Positions 26,040 to 35,016 of a stretch of DNA of 64,000 bases are shown here, in pieces. A program made the translations under genes and the position numbers. Where the stretch lies: positions 248,001 through 312,000 of the forward strand of contig AP018536.1 of NCBI GenBank assembly GCA_003584705.1, written 5' to 3'. Numbering within the stretch: position 1 is the first letter of the stretch; each line of letters begins with the position of its first letter. The notes beneath the pieces were generated by a model, which worked only from the letters and a program-made list of their open reading frames with translations, was not told the DNA's origin and did no database searches. The DNA comes from Lachnospiraceae bacterium GAM79. GTDB taxonomy: Bacteria > Bacillota > Clostridia > Lachnospirales > Lachnospiraceae.

Positions 26040-28916
26040 GTGAAGATAACATTTCAGAATCAGACGGTAACTGATACAGAAAATAGAACAGAAAGTATCC
26101 AGACGGAGAAAAATACCTGGGGCAGAGATAAAATACAGCGCAATAAAAAAAGTGTGAATGCAAATACTTTTGGAGCCGTATACGAGAGTGGGCAGATCCC
26201 AATGCCTGTGGGAAATGAAGAGAATAATAAGGGAAAATCCCTGATTGAACTGCAGCAGGATGCCGGGAACACCAATGTGGCATTACAGCAGGATTACATG
26301 ACACTACTGTCACATACTATGTCCCAGGAGGATTATGCGAAGGCTTGTGAGGACGGATTTGACCCCAGAGAACTGGATCAGGATACCGCAGTTACCATCG
26401 TGGACAGGATCAAAGCAGAACTGGTGCGTTCCGGACAGAACATTGCCGGATACACGGACGACATAGATCTGGACACCCTGGCGGCAGCTGTGGGCAGCGA
26501 TACACTGGCACAAAGTATTGAAGAACAGTTCCGGGCAACGGATATACCTCTGACTCCTGAAAATGTAGATGAATTAAAAACCGCCTGGGAGCTGGCATCT
26601 TCTCTGCAGCAGCCCCAGGAAGGCGAGGTCGGGTATCTTGTAGATAATGGATTGGAGCCGGAGATCTGGAACTTGTATGTGGCAGAGAACAGCGGTGCGA
26701 AAGTACAGCAGAATACCGTACCGCAGGAATTGCAGGACCAGATGGATAAGGTGATCACGGATGCCGGCCTGCCGGTCAATGATGAGAATCGCCAGAAAGC
26801 GCAGTGGCTGGTGGGAGCAGGTTTGCCACTGACAACGGATACCCTGCAGCAGCTGGCAGAACTGGATACGATTGACTATCCCGTCAGTGAGGATGCTTTT
26901 GCACAGGCAGCGGCATCGGCACTCGCGGAGGGGAAATCCCCTGTTCATGCGAATCTGGCACGGCAGGAAAATATATACGAGAAAGCCACAGAAATGGTAC
27001 AGGACTGGTTCTCGGATGCAAAATGGGATGTCACGGCGGAGAATCTGGCGGCCAGAAAACAACTGGAAGAGATCCGGCTGCGCATGACAGCGGAAGTGAA
27101 TGTGAAACTCTTACAGAGTGATTTTTCCATTGATACGGCCCCTATGGAGCAGCTGATCGAAGCACTGCGTAGAGCGGAGGCAGAAGTTGCGGATAAGTAT
27201 TTCCCCAACGATGCGGATGCCGTGGCAAAATATGAGACCTATACACAGACCGTACAGGTGACAAACGAACTGCCGGGACTGCCGGTCAGCGTGTTGGGAC
27301 CCTATAGCCTGGAACAGAAAGTTTCTCAGGAGACCGTGGCAGAATTTCACAGCGAAGGTAAGGCGTTGCAGACGGCCTATACAGAAGCAAATGAACGTTA
27401 TGAGACACTGATGACAGCCCCCAGAAGAGATCTGGGGGACAGCATCCGCAAGGCATTTTCCAATGTAGATGACATTCTGACAGATATGTCATTGGATAAA
27501 ACACTGGAGAACCAGCGGGCGGTCCGCATCCTCGCGTATAACCGGATGGAGATTACTGCAGAAAATATCGAGAGAGTCAAAGAAGCAGACAAACAGGTCA
27601 CTGCAGTGATTGAGAAACTGACACCGAAGAATGTATTACAGATGATCCGGGACGGCGTAAATCCGTTGGAGAAGACTTTTGGGGAACTGGAGTCCTATTT
27701 TGCCGAAAATCCTCAGAGTTATGAGGAAGAGGCGGAGGACTACAGCCGTTTCCTGTATCAGCTGGAACAAAAGAAAGATATCACGGAGAATGAGCGGAAA
27801 GCTTATATCGGTATCTATCGTATGGTACACCAGATTGAGAGAGAAGATGGTGCCGCAGTAGGCGCGGTGGTAAATATCGGCGCAGAATTGCAATTTTCCA
27901 CACTCCTGGCAGCTTCCAGGAGCAGAAGAACCTCCCATATGGACTGGAAAGTGTCGGATGATACCGGACTGACACAGGAAGTACGTTTATCGGAGAACAA
28001 TATTTCAGAGCAGATTTCTGTAGGGATGGCAAAAGAAATATTGACAGATGTGTCAGAAGACGCTGAGAGCAGAGACGCATATTATCAGGAATGTCTGCAG
28101 CAGATGCGGGAAGCGGTAGAGACCGAACCGGGAGCAGCACAAATGTTGGAAAGGGGAGAGGTAAATACCAGTACTTCTAACCTGCTGGCAGCTCAGGCTC
28201 TGCTGGAGGATCCGGCGGAACTGTTCAGCGACCTGCAACGCTATCGTAAGAAATACAACAAAGAGAAAGAAATACCTGTGGCGGCAACCGGAGGGGAGCC
28301 TGCCGGAACAGAAGCCTCCGGATTGTGGGAACAGCTGGATCAGCCGAATTTTGCAGATGATTACCGGACCATGCTTCAGGATGCTTTACAGGAGACAGAG
28401 ACGATCAGTCTGGAACAGGCAGAGAGCCATCTGGATGTGAAACAGTTACAACTGGTACACAAACAGCTGCGCCTTGCAGGAAATCTTCAGAACAGGCAGG
28501 AGTATTTCCTGCCGATGTATCTGGGAGACCAGCTGGCAGGAGTGCATCTTACCCTACAGCAGGGAGCCGGAGAGACCTCGGCTGTGGATATCCGGGTAGA
28601 TGCGGGAGACGAACAGTTGGAAGCGCATTTACAGGTCAACGGAGAACACATCGAAGGTTATCTCGTAGGAAATACCCCGGAAGAGGTTACGAAACTGGAA
28701 AAGACCTCCGATATATTCCTTGAATGGATTCAGACAGATACCTCTGCAGACTGGAAAGCGGAAAAGCTTTCTGTTGTCAGCTCCCGGGATATGACAAGGA
28801 TGGCTGCCGGTGAGACGCAAAATGCAGAAACAATAGAGAGCCGGGCAGATGCGGCGCAACTGTACCGCCTGGCAAAAGGATTCCTGCAGGCTGTCGCAGA
28901 CAGCAGCGGAAAGTAA
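26040..28916 (+). CDS. DUF6240 flagella-linked protein, FliK-like C-terminus
   Basis: 958 aa from a GTG at 26040 with AGGAAGG upstream. Mostly helical and Gln/Glu-rich, with repeated motifs around PLTPENVDEL and PVNDENRQKA that suggest degenerate internal repeats in residues 90-330. The last 130 residues (LPMYLGDQLAGVHLTLQQ and following beta strands, then QVNGEHIEGYLVG) resemble the C-terminal domain of hook-length protein FliK. No signal peptide. It lies 13 bp upstream of flagellin. I associate the N-terminal part with DUF6240, seen beside Lachnospiraceae flagellins. Role in hook or filament assembly is inference. Confidence 0.6.
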   Translation: MKITFQNQTVTDTENRTESIQTEKNTWGRDKIQRNKKSVNANTFGAVYESGQIPMPVGNEENNKGKSLIELQQDAGNTNVALQQDYMTLLSHTMSQEDYAKACEDGFDPRELDQDTAVTIVDRIKAELVRSGQNIAGYTDDIDLDTLAAAVGSDTLAQSIEEQFRATDIPLTPENVDELKTAWELASSLQQPQEGEVGYLVDNGLEPEIWNLYVAENSGAKVQQNTVPQELQDQMDKVITDAGLPVNDENRQKAQWLVGAGLPLTTDTLQQLAELDTIDYPVSEDAFAQAAASALAEGKSPVHANLARQENIYEKATEMVQDWFSDAKWDVTAENLAARKQLEEIRLRMTAEVNVKLLQSDFSIDTAPMEQLIEALRRAEAEVADKYFPNDADAVAKYETYTQTVQVTNELPGLPVSVLGPYSLEQKVSQETVAEFHSEGKALQTAYTEANERYETLMTAPRRDLGDSIRKAFSNVDDILTDMSLDKTLENQRAVRILAYNRMEITAENIERVKEADKQVTAVIEKLTPKNVLQMIRDGVNPLEKTFGELESYFAENPQSYEEEAEDYSRFLYQLEQKKDITENERKAYIGIYRMVHQIEREDGAAVGAVVNIGAELQFSTLLAASRSRRTSHMDWKVSDDTGLTQEVRLSENNISEQISVGMAKEILTDVSEDAESRDAYYQECLQQMREAVETEPGAAQMLERGEVNTSTSNLLAAQALLEDPAELFSDLQRYRKKYNKEKEIPVAATGGEPAGTEASGLWEQLDQPNFADDYRTMLQDALQETETISLEQAESHLDVKQLQLVHKQLRLAGNLQNRQEYFLPMYLGDQLAGVHLTLQQGAGETSAVDIRVDAGDEQLEAHLQVNGEHIEGYLVGNTPEEVTKLEKTSDIFLEWIQTDTSADWKAEKLSVVSSRDMTRMAAGETQNAETIESRADAAQLYRLAKGFLQAVADSSGK

Positions 28917-28929
28917 GGAGTAACAACAC

Positions 28930-30054
28930 ATGAGAATTAATTACAATGTATCGGCAATGTTATCCAACAATGCCTTATCTACCAATGATGACCTGCTGTC
29001 CAAATCATTAGAGAGACTTTCTTCCGGATTAAAGATCAATCATGCAAAGGATAATCCGGCAGGACTGGCAATGTCCAAACGTATGAATGCCCAGATCGAG
29101 GGCCTGTCCGTGGCAAACCAGAATGCTAGCGACGGCGTATCCATTATCGAGATTGCAGATGGCGCCATGACCGAGATCAGTGAGATGCTGCAGCGAATCA
29201 ATGAGCTCTCCGTCAAGGCTGCCAACGGTATAATGACGGATGATGACCGAGATACCGTACAGGATGAAGTAAAGCAACTGAAAGAGGAAATCACCAGAAT
29301 TTCTGACGTAACAGAGTTCAACGGACAGAAACTGCTGAATGGGGAGTACGATCTGAAGGGATATACCAACAAGCAGGAAGTTAAGGTGAACTACTATTCT
29401 ACCGACGTGCCGGTAAAAGAATATACCATAAAGTCTATACCGCTGACAAAGGATGCGGACGGCAATATTGTGCTGGACGGAGATGTGACGTTCGGAGATG
29501 GTTTCCCGGATGCGAAGACACTGAAGACTGAACTGAAGGATGATCTTTTGACCATCACCGGAGAAAACGGATTTGAGATGCGCCTTGATGTGAGCGGAAC
29601 TTTGAATGGAGCACAGACAGGAACAACGGTTCAGGATCTGAAGATCAATGCCACAGGTATCGGCGCTATGCGCTTACAGATCGGAGCTAATGAACATCAG
29701 GTGCTGGAAGTAAATATTCCTGCGGTTTCTTTACAGAATATGGGAATCGAGAATGTTGATGTCAGTACTGCAGAAGGTGCGGACGATGCCATTGATCGCG
29801 TAGACGGCGCCATCAAATATGTATCTTCCGTTCGAGGCAGACTGGGTGCATTCCAGAACCGTCTGGAATCTACGATCAACAGTCTGGATATTACCAGCGA
29901 AAATATGACTTCCGCATATTCCCGTATCATGGATGTAGATATGGCGGAAGAAATGACTTCTTATACGACTTATCAGATCTTGGCACAGGCAGGAACCTCC
30001 ATGCTGGCACAGGCCAACGAGAGACCGTCTCAGGTACTGCAGTTGTTACAGTAG
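28930..30054 (+). CDS. Flagellin, filament subunit
   Basis: 374 aa. Conserved N-terminal D0/D1 (MRINYNVSAMLSNNAL, LERLSSGLKINHAKDNPAG) and C-terminal D1/D0 (RGRLGAFQNRLE, ending QANERPSQVLQLL). A short variable middle (about residues 140-250) forms the outer domain. The segment LQRINELSVKAANG near residue 92 keeps the arginine- and leucine-containing TLR5 contact site. Exported by the flagellar type III system. Preceded by AAGGAG; no sigma-28 promoter was seen just upstream, so it probably shares the transcript of the DUF6240 gene. Confidence 0.96.
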   Translation: MRINYNVSAMLSNNALSTNDDLLSKSLERLSSGLKINHAKDNPAGLAMSKRMNAQIEGLSVANQNASDGVSIIEIADGAMTEISEMLQRINELSVKAANGIMTDDDRDTVQDEVKQLKEEITRISDVTEFNGQKLLNGEYDLKGYTNKQEVKVNYYSTDVPVKEYTIKSIPLTKDADGNIVLDGDVTFGDGFPDAKTLKTELKDDLLTITGENGFEMRLDVSGTLNGAQTGTTVQDLKINATGIGAMRLQIGANEHQVLEVNIPAVSLQNMGIENVDVSTAEGADDAIDRVDGAIKYVSSVRGRLGAFQNRLESTINSLDITSENMTSAYSRIMDVDMAEEMTSYTTYQILAQAGTSMLAQANERPSQVLQLLQ

Positions 30055-30083
30055 GAAAGTTCTGAATAAGAGGACATGGCAGA

Positions 30084-30551
30084 ATGACAAAAGAATGCAA
30101 ACAACAATTTACACTTCGGATCACACAGGCGAATTCCACGCAGTTGATCGTGATCCTGTATGAAATGACCTTACAATATCTGGCAGACGGAGAGCAGGCA
30201 GCAGATGATGCCGGACTGGCGGAAGCTGTTCATAGAGCCAGGGGATGTATCAAAGAGCTCCTGAACTCTCTGCACAGAGAATACAGCCCGGCAGGAGAGC
30301 TTTCCAGACTGTACCTGTTCTGCCTTCGCAGACTTGCTGTATGTGAAGTCCGCAGAGACCGCACAATATTGGAAGAGATTCGCAAAGTGATCGCACCTCT
30401 CTGCGATGCGTACAGGCAGATCCAGGATCAGGATACTTCCGGCCCGGTGATGAACAATTCTCAGACAGTATATGCCGGACTGACTTACGGCAGGAACCAG
30501 TTAACCGAAAACATGGCTGACCAGGGCACGAATCGGGGAATGTTGGTATAG
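30084..30551 (+). CDS. FliS-like flagellar export chaperone
   Basis: 155 aa with AGAGGA before the ATG. RITQANSTQLIVILYEMTL near the N-terminus matches the FliS pattern (T-x-x-P-x-x-LI-x-x-LYD), followed by helices with a Cys/Arg-rich middle. FliS holds the flagellin C-terminus until export, and the position 30 bp after flagellin fits. It is longer than typical FliS (about 130 aa), with an unstructured tail after residue 120 whose codons overlap the convergent DUF2508 gene by 51 bp. Confidence 0.75.
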   Translation: MTKECKQQFTLRITQANSTQLIVILYEMTLQYLADGEQAADDAGLAEAVHRARGCIKELLNSLHREYSPAGELSRLYLFCLRRLAVCEVRRDRTILEEIRKVIAPLCDAYRQIQDQDTSGPVMNNSQTVYAGLTYGRNQLTENMADQGTNRGMLV

Positions 30552-30797
30552 ATTTTTTTCCTGATCCGCCGGCTGCAGAGCGGCCAGCTCTGTGAGATGC
30601 TGATACCTTTTTTGTAACGCATTGATTTCATAAATATAACTGTCAATGAGATCACTTTCCAAAGCATTATCGAAACCCGCATAGGCGATTTCCAACGCCT
30701 GGCGGGTTTTTCTTATGGATTCTTTCAGATCTATGGGAGAGAAATCCTCTTCAATGATTTCCGGGGAGGCATCTGCCTGACTAAAAAAGATTTTCAT
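30501..30797 (-). CDS. DUF2508 (YaaL-like) protein
   Basis: 98 aa. LKESIRKTRQALEIAYAGFD and SDLIDSYIYEINALQKRY match DUF2508, small helical proteins that usually lie between recR and bofA. The ATG at 30797 follows AGAAAGGA; the long upward reading to 31067 is spurious. It faces the FliS-like gene and overlaps its 3' end, and is divergent from the BofA gene, an unusual arrangement. Function unknown. Confidence 0.75.
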   Translation of the reverse strand: MKIFFSQADASPEIIEEDFSPIDLKESIRKTRQALEIAYAGFDNALESDLIDSYIYEINALQKRYQHLTELAALQPADQEKNLYQHSPIRALVSHVFG

Positions 30798-30936
30798 AAC
30801 ATTAACCGTCCTTTCTGCTAACAGTATAGGAACAAAAAAGGAAAAATATACCTGACATGGAGGAAAACGGAAGACATTTTTACACGGAAAGAGGAATAGA
30901 TTAGGATAAAGAATTGTCGGGAATGCGAGAACAACA

Positions 30937-31209
30937 GTGGAACATCCGGAAAATTTATTATGGCTGATAGCAGTGGCGGCATTATTGCTGCTCATAAGCT
31001 TTTTGGGGAAAAAGGCAGAGTGGCTCCTCAATTTTGCATTGCGGGGCATTATGGGAATCATTTCCATTTATTTTATTAATATGGGTGTGACTTTCCTTGG
31101 ATTTACTACAGTGGTTGGAATCAATGCAGTAAGTATTTTGACAACGGGAATCCTTGGAATTCCGGGCATTGTGATGCTGTACGGGCTAAGTATTTATGAA
31201 ATATTATAA
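30937..31209 (+). CDS. BofA-family membrane protein
   Basis: 90 aa from a GTG at 30937. Two or three hydrophobic stretches end in VGINAVSILTTGILGIPGIV and YGL, the signature of BofA, which in Bacillus holds back SpoIVFB processing of pro-sigma-K in the forespore membrane. The ribosome binding site is weak (GGGAATG). Its presence hints at sporulation ancestry, but BofA-like proteins also occur in non-sporulating relatives. Confidence 0.8.
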   Translation: MEHPENLLWLIAVAALLLLISFLGKKAEWLLNFALRGIMGIISIYFINMGVTFLGFTTVVGINAVSILTTGILGIPGIVMLYGLSIYEIL

Positions 31210-31508
31210 AAAGGTGTTTTGACATGCGGAAAGCGTGTAAAATAGCGTATTTCATGATGACTGAAAATATGAAAAATAATTCTGTTTGTTAAAATGTACT
31301 AAAGTTTATCTTTTTACGAAAAAGGTATTGCCAGACGGAAAGTGAGCATTTATAATTCATCTTACAACCAATCGCGATGGTTGTTCAGAGCATCTTATAA
31401 GATCTTTTAGAATTTCTATTTTGGGATAGATTCATCCCGCATTACCAGAAGACTGATTTTGAATAGTTGGGAGGAAGGTGACGACAGGACTATACGCAGG
31501 AAAATAAT
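31210..31508 (+). promoter_or_regulatory. Leader of the chromosomal tad operon with two palindromes
   Basis: No ORF. An imperfect 21-bp palindrome centred on TCGCGA (31364-31384, arms ACAACCA/TGGTTGT) and a perfect 12-bp palindrome ATCTTATAAGAT (31392-31403) sit 8 nt apart, about 110-145 nt before the first tad gene. They could be binding sites for a regulator. No riboswitch motif was recognised. Confidence 0.35.
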
Positions 31509-32039
31509 GTGAAATCAGGAGAAGGAGATGAGATATTTGGGGTATTATGTATACTTTTGGCAATAGCTTGCTGTTTTGATTACAAAACGCACAGGATACC
31601 CAATTGGCTGATCGTATGCTGCATGTTTGCAGGCCTGGGGTATCGGTTGATCAGCGGCGGGCACAAAGGCGTTTTGGAATATCTGGCAAGTGCATTACTG
31701 ACAACGATATTACTTTATTTTGTTTTTTGGATCGGAGCCATAGGAGCCGGTGATGTTAAGATGTTGGGAGTCTGTGCCGGTTTTTTTCCCTGGAATAAAG
31801 TACTTTATTTTCTGTTTTTCGCGCTCATGATTGCAGCAGTAATTGCACTTTTCAAAATGTATCTGGAACGCAATATGAAAGACCGTTTGTACTATTTGGG
31901 AGAGTACTTATGGGACGTATTCCGGTGTGGAAGATGGAAACTTTATTTTGCCGGAGAACGGGAAGGTGCCGGAGCAGGGATTTGCATGGCGGGACCGGTG
32001 TTCTGCAGTGCATTGATGTATATGGGAGGAATGTATTGA
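31509..32039 (+). CDS. A24 prepilin peptidase (TadV/CpaA type), chromosomal tad operon
   Basis: 176 aa from a GTG with AGGA 7 nt upstream. Six hydrophobic segments. Catalytic aspartates lie in CCFDYKTHRIPNW (about residue 22) and in the GAGDVKMLG motif (about 80), the G-x-GD signature of aspartyl prepilin peptidases. It cleaves the leader of Flp-type prepilins in the membrane. First gene of a tad operon; its stop overlaps the next start by one base (TGATG). Confidence 0.88.
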   Translation: MKSGEGDEIFGVLCILLAIACCFDYKTHRIPNWLIVCCMFAGLGYRLISGGHKGVLEYLASALLTTILLYFVFWIGAIGAGDVKMLGVCAGFFPWNKVLYFLFFALMIAAVIALFKMYLERNMKDRLYYLGEYLWDVFRCGRWKLYFAGEREGAGAGICMAGPVFCSALMYMGGMY

Positions 32040-33043
32040 TGGAACAAAAGGAACCGGTTCTGGTTCTGTATGACCGGGAGGAAGAATACGCGCGGCTTTT
32101 TTCAGAATACCTGAAGAGGCAAAAGGAATTGCCCTGGCAGATCCATACTTATACCAGAGCGGAAGAACTGTTGGCGGGAGAGAAAAGCGGGGAGGTAACA
32201 ATGCTGGTGGTGGCGGAATCCTCCTGTGAGGAGGCATTGAACACATTACAGCCGACATGTCAGGCAATTTTAAATGAGAGCGGAACTCTCCGCTTTCATC
32301 AGTTTCCCAATATTAACAAATATCAGGAAGCGGGACAGGTGTGGAAGGAACTGTTGGCGTTGTATGTAGAGACGACGGGGATACGGATGCCGCTGTTATG
32401 TGCGGAATATAAGACCCGTTTTATCGGAATGTACTCTCCGGTTCACAGATGCCTTCAAAGTACGTTCGCATTGACTTTCGCACAGCTGATGGCAGAAAAA
32501 CATCCCACGCTGTATCTGAATTTCGAACATTATGTGGGGATCATAGAATTGCTTCCGGAGAGACAGAATCGGGATCTGGCAGATCTGCTCTATTTTTTAG
32601 CAGGAGATGAAGGAAAATTTCCTCTTCGCATGCAGACGGTCATTCAGAGAAAAGGCAATCTGGATTATATTCCACCCATGCGGAACGGACAGAACCTGTT
32701 GGGGATCACCTGGGAAGAATGGAGAAGTCTGTTCCAGAGGATCGAGGAGCTGGGGAAATACGAATATGTCATTCTGGATCTGAGTGAAAGCATACAGGGG
32801 CTGTTGGATGTTCTGCAGATGTGTATCAAAGTATTTACGTTGACCAGAGAGGACAAGATGTCACAGTGTAAACTGGATCAATATGAACAGCTATTGTCAC
32901 TATGCGAGAAAGAGGAAGTAAAGGGGAAGACCAGAAAGCTGAATTTGCCATACTTTCAGCGACTTCCCGTGGAAATGGAACAGTATACCAGAGGGGAACT
33001 GGCAGATTATGTGAGAAAAGAAATAGAGACATTGGAAGAGTAG
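32039..33043 (+). CDS. TadZ/CpaE-like protein with degenerate P-loop
   Basis: 334 aa. Residues 1-110 resemble a receiver-like fold (VLVLYDREEEYARLFSEYL). Residues 125-330 resemble the MinD/ParA ATPase fold of TadZ, but the P-loop position reads GMYSPVHRCLQS, lacking the GKT and Walker lysine. LYLNFEHYVG and YEYVILDLSE sit where Walker B elements fall. TadZ localises the Tad machine to a cell site. Start 32039 is defined by the TGATG overlap. The lost nucleotide site suggests a structural role. Confidence 0.7.
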   Translation: MEQKEPVLVLYDREEEYARLFSEYLKRQKELPWQIHTYTRAEELLAGEKSGEVTMLVVAESSCEEALNTLQPTCQAILNESGTLRFHQFPNINKYQEAGQVWKELLALYVETTGIRMPLLCAEYKTRFIGMYSPVHRCLQSTFALTFAQLMAEKHPTLYLNFEHYVGIIELLPERQNRDLADLLYFLAGDEGKFPLRMQTVIQRKGNLDYIPPMRNGQNLLGITWEEWRSLFQRIEELGKYEYVILDLSESIQGLLDVLQMCIKVFTLTREDKMSQCKLDQYEQLLSLCEKEEVKGKTRKLNLPYFQRLPVEMEQYTRGELADYVRKEIETLEE

Positions 33044-33059
33044 AATAGGAGAAGGACAA

Positions 33060-34277
33060 ATGGATTATTTAGAGCAGAGAAGAAAACTTCGTCAGATGGT
33101 ACAGGAAAGACTGGATTATGGAAGAGATTATACGGATGAAGAAGTGGAGGATACGATCGATGAAGTACTGATGGAGCAGGAAAGTCTGGAGTTATGCCCG
33201 GTAGAATTGCGGAGACGTCTGCGTAAGGAATTGTTTGATTCCCTGAGAAGACTGGATATTCTGCAGATTTTTGTGGAGGACAGCTCTGTTACAGAGATCA
33301 TGATCAACGGCATGGATCACATTTTTGTAGAACAGGATGGACAACTGCGGGAATTGGATCGAGCCTTTGATTCCGTGGAAAAATTACAGGATGTCATTCA
33401 GCAGATTGTGGCGGGGTGTAATCGCGTGGTCAATGAAGCGTCACCCATCGTAGATGCCCGGTTGAATAATGGTTCCAGAGTAAATATTGTCATGAATCCC
33501 ATTGCTCTGAATGGCCCGATCGTCACGATCCGGAGATTCCCGGACAAGCCTGTCACCATGCAGAAGCTGATCGGTCTGGAAACCATTTCGCTGGAGGCAG
33601 CCCAGTTCCTGGAGACACTGGTGAAGGCGGGCTACAACATTTTTGTCAGTGGAGGAACGGGAAGCGGCAAGACAACATTCCTAAATGTTCTGTCCGGCTA
33701 TATTTCGGCGGAAGAGCGGGTGATCACCATAGAAGACAGTGCGGAACTACAGTTGCAGGGTCTTCCGAATCTGGTTCGTTTAGAGACTCGTAACGGCAAT
33801 ACCGAAGGATGCAGAGAAATCGGAATCCGGGAACTGATCCGTTCGTCTCTGCGGATGCGGCCGGACCGGATTATTGTAGGAGAGGTCCGGGGACCGGAGG
33901 CTATCGATATGCTGCAATGCATGAACACCGGCCATGATGGGAGTATGTCCACCGGGCATGCCAACAGTGCCACGGATATGCTGGCAAGACTGGAAAATAT
34001 GGTCCTGATGGGAATGGATCTTCCGCTGATGGCTATTCGCAACCAGATCGCCTCGGGAGTGGATGTTATTGTACATCTGGGGCGGATCCGTGATAAGAGT
34101 AGACGTGTCCTGGAGATCACGGAGGTAGTAGGTTGTGAGAATGGAGAAATACGCCTGAATCCTTTGTATCAGTTTGAAGAGCTGGGGGAAAACAGTGAAG
34201 GAAAAGTGGTCGGCAGGCTGCGGAGAAAAGGAGAATTACTTCATGAAGGAAAGCTTAAGGCAGCAGGATTATCATAA
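33060..34277 (+). CDS. tadA: TadA/CpaF secretion ATPase, chromosomal tad operon
   Basis: 405 aa with AGGAGAAGG before the ATG. Walker A is GGTGSGKTT (about 199-207), preceded by the CpaF-type N1 domain (SSVTEIMINGMDHIFVEQ). RMRPDRIIVGEVRGPEA is the Walker B region and TGHDGSMSTGHANS the His box. It powers assembly of Flp pili from the cytoplasm. The TadB gene starts 35 bp inside its end. Confidence 0.94.
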   Translation: MDYLEQRRKLRQMVQERLDYGRDYTDEEVEDTIDEVLMEQESLELCPVELRRRLRKELFDSLRRLDILQIFVEDSSVTEIMINGMDHIFVEQDGQLRELDRAFDSVEKLQDVIQQIVAGCNRVVNEASPIVDARLNNGSRVNIVMNPIALNGPIVTIRRFPDKPVTMQKLIGLETISLEAAQFLETLVKAGYNIFVSGGTGSGKTTFLNVLSGYISAEERVITIEDSAELQLQGLPNLVRLETRNGNTEGCREIGIRELIRSSLRMRPDRIIVGEVRGPEAIDMLQCMNTGHDGSMSTGHANSATDMLARLENMVLMGMDLPLMAIRNQIASGVDVIVHLGRIRDKSRRVLEITEVVGCENGEIRLNPLYQFEELGENSEGKVVGRLRRKGELLHEGKLKAAGLS

Positions 34278-35010
34278 GGTTTTTCAGAAGCGGGGAGATT
34301 GCATACGGCTGTTGGCACAGACATCAGGGGTAGTTATATTTTTTGCCTGGTTTTTCTATCGCTCTATCTGGGCGGTTCCGTTATTGTTCCCTCTGGGGAT
34401 TCTCTATTTTCGCAGGTGCGTCAACAGACAGTGTCGGAAGAACAGACAGGAACTGACCATGCAATTCAAGGAATGCATCTTGTCTGTGGCAAATTCTCTG
34501 AGAAGCGGATATGCGTTGGAAAATGCTTTTCTGGAAAGCCGGGAGGATATACGAATGTTGTATGGTGAGCATTCCGCCATGTACCGGGAACTGGAACTGA
34601 TCCGCAGAGGAATGATACTGAATATCACGCTGGAAGAGTTGATCAGTGATCTGGCAGACCGGAGTGGCATTGAGGAAATTGAGCAATTTTCCGCTATTTT
34701 GAACATTGCCAAGAGAGGCGGTGGAAATGTCACGCAGATCATACGGACTACAGCAGAGGTGATCAGTAATAAAGTGGAAACCATGCAGGAGATGCTGACC
34801 ATGTTACAGGGGAGAAGACTGGAACAGAACGTGATGGAGATCATGCCGTTTGGAATTTCTCTCTATATCGCAGCCGCTTATCCGGGATATTTTGGAACGC
34901 TCTACCATAATGGAATGGGTATCATAGTGATGACACTCTGCCTTGCAGTCTATGCAGGAGCATATCTGCTGGGTGAGAAGATACTGGATCGGATCGAGGA
35001 GGAACTGTAG
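34243..35010 (+). CDS. tadB: TadB-type pilus assembly membrane protein
   Basis: 255 aa with AAAAGGAG before ATG 34243. Two hydrophobic segments near residues 25-55 are followed by a T2SSF domain (MQFKECILSVANSLRSGYAL, FSAILNIAKRGGGNV) and two C-terminal helices. Forms the inner-membrane platform with TadC. The frame overlaps the tadA end by 35 bp. Confidence 0.88.
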   Translation: MKESLRQQDYHKVFQKRGDCIRLLAQTSGVVIFFAWFFYRSIWAVPLLFPLGILYFRRCVNRQCRKNRQELTMQFKECILSVANSLRSGYALENAFLESREDIRMLYGEHSAMYRELELIRRGMILNITLEELISDLADRSGIEEIEQFSAILNIAKRGGGNVTQIIRTTAEVISNKVETMQEMLTMLQGRRLEQNVMEIMPFGISLYIAAAYPGYFGTLYHNGMGIIVMTLCLAVYAGAYLLGEKILDRIEEEL

Positions 35011-35016
35011 AAAGAG

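Noticed and set aside
31219-31239. TTGACA with TAAAAT as tad operon promoter
   Set aside because: The boxes are only 13 nt apart, too close for a working sigma-A promoter.
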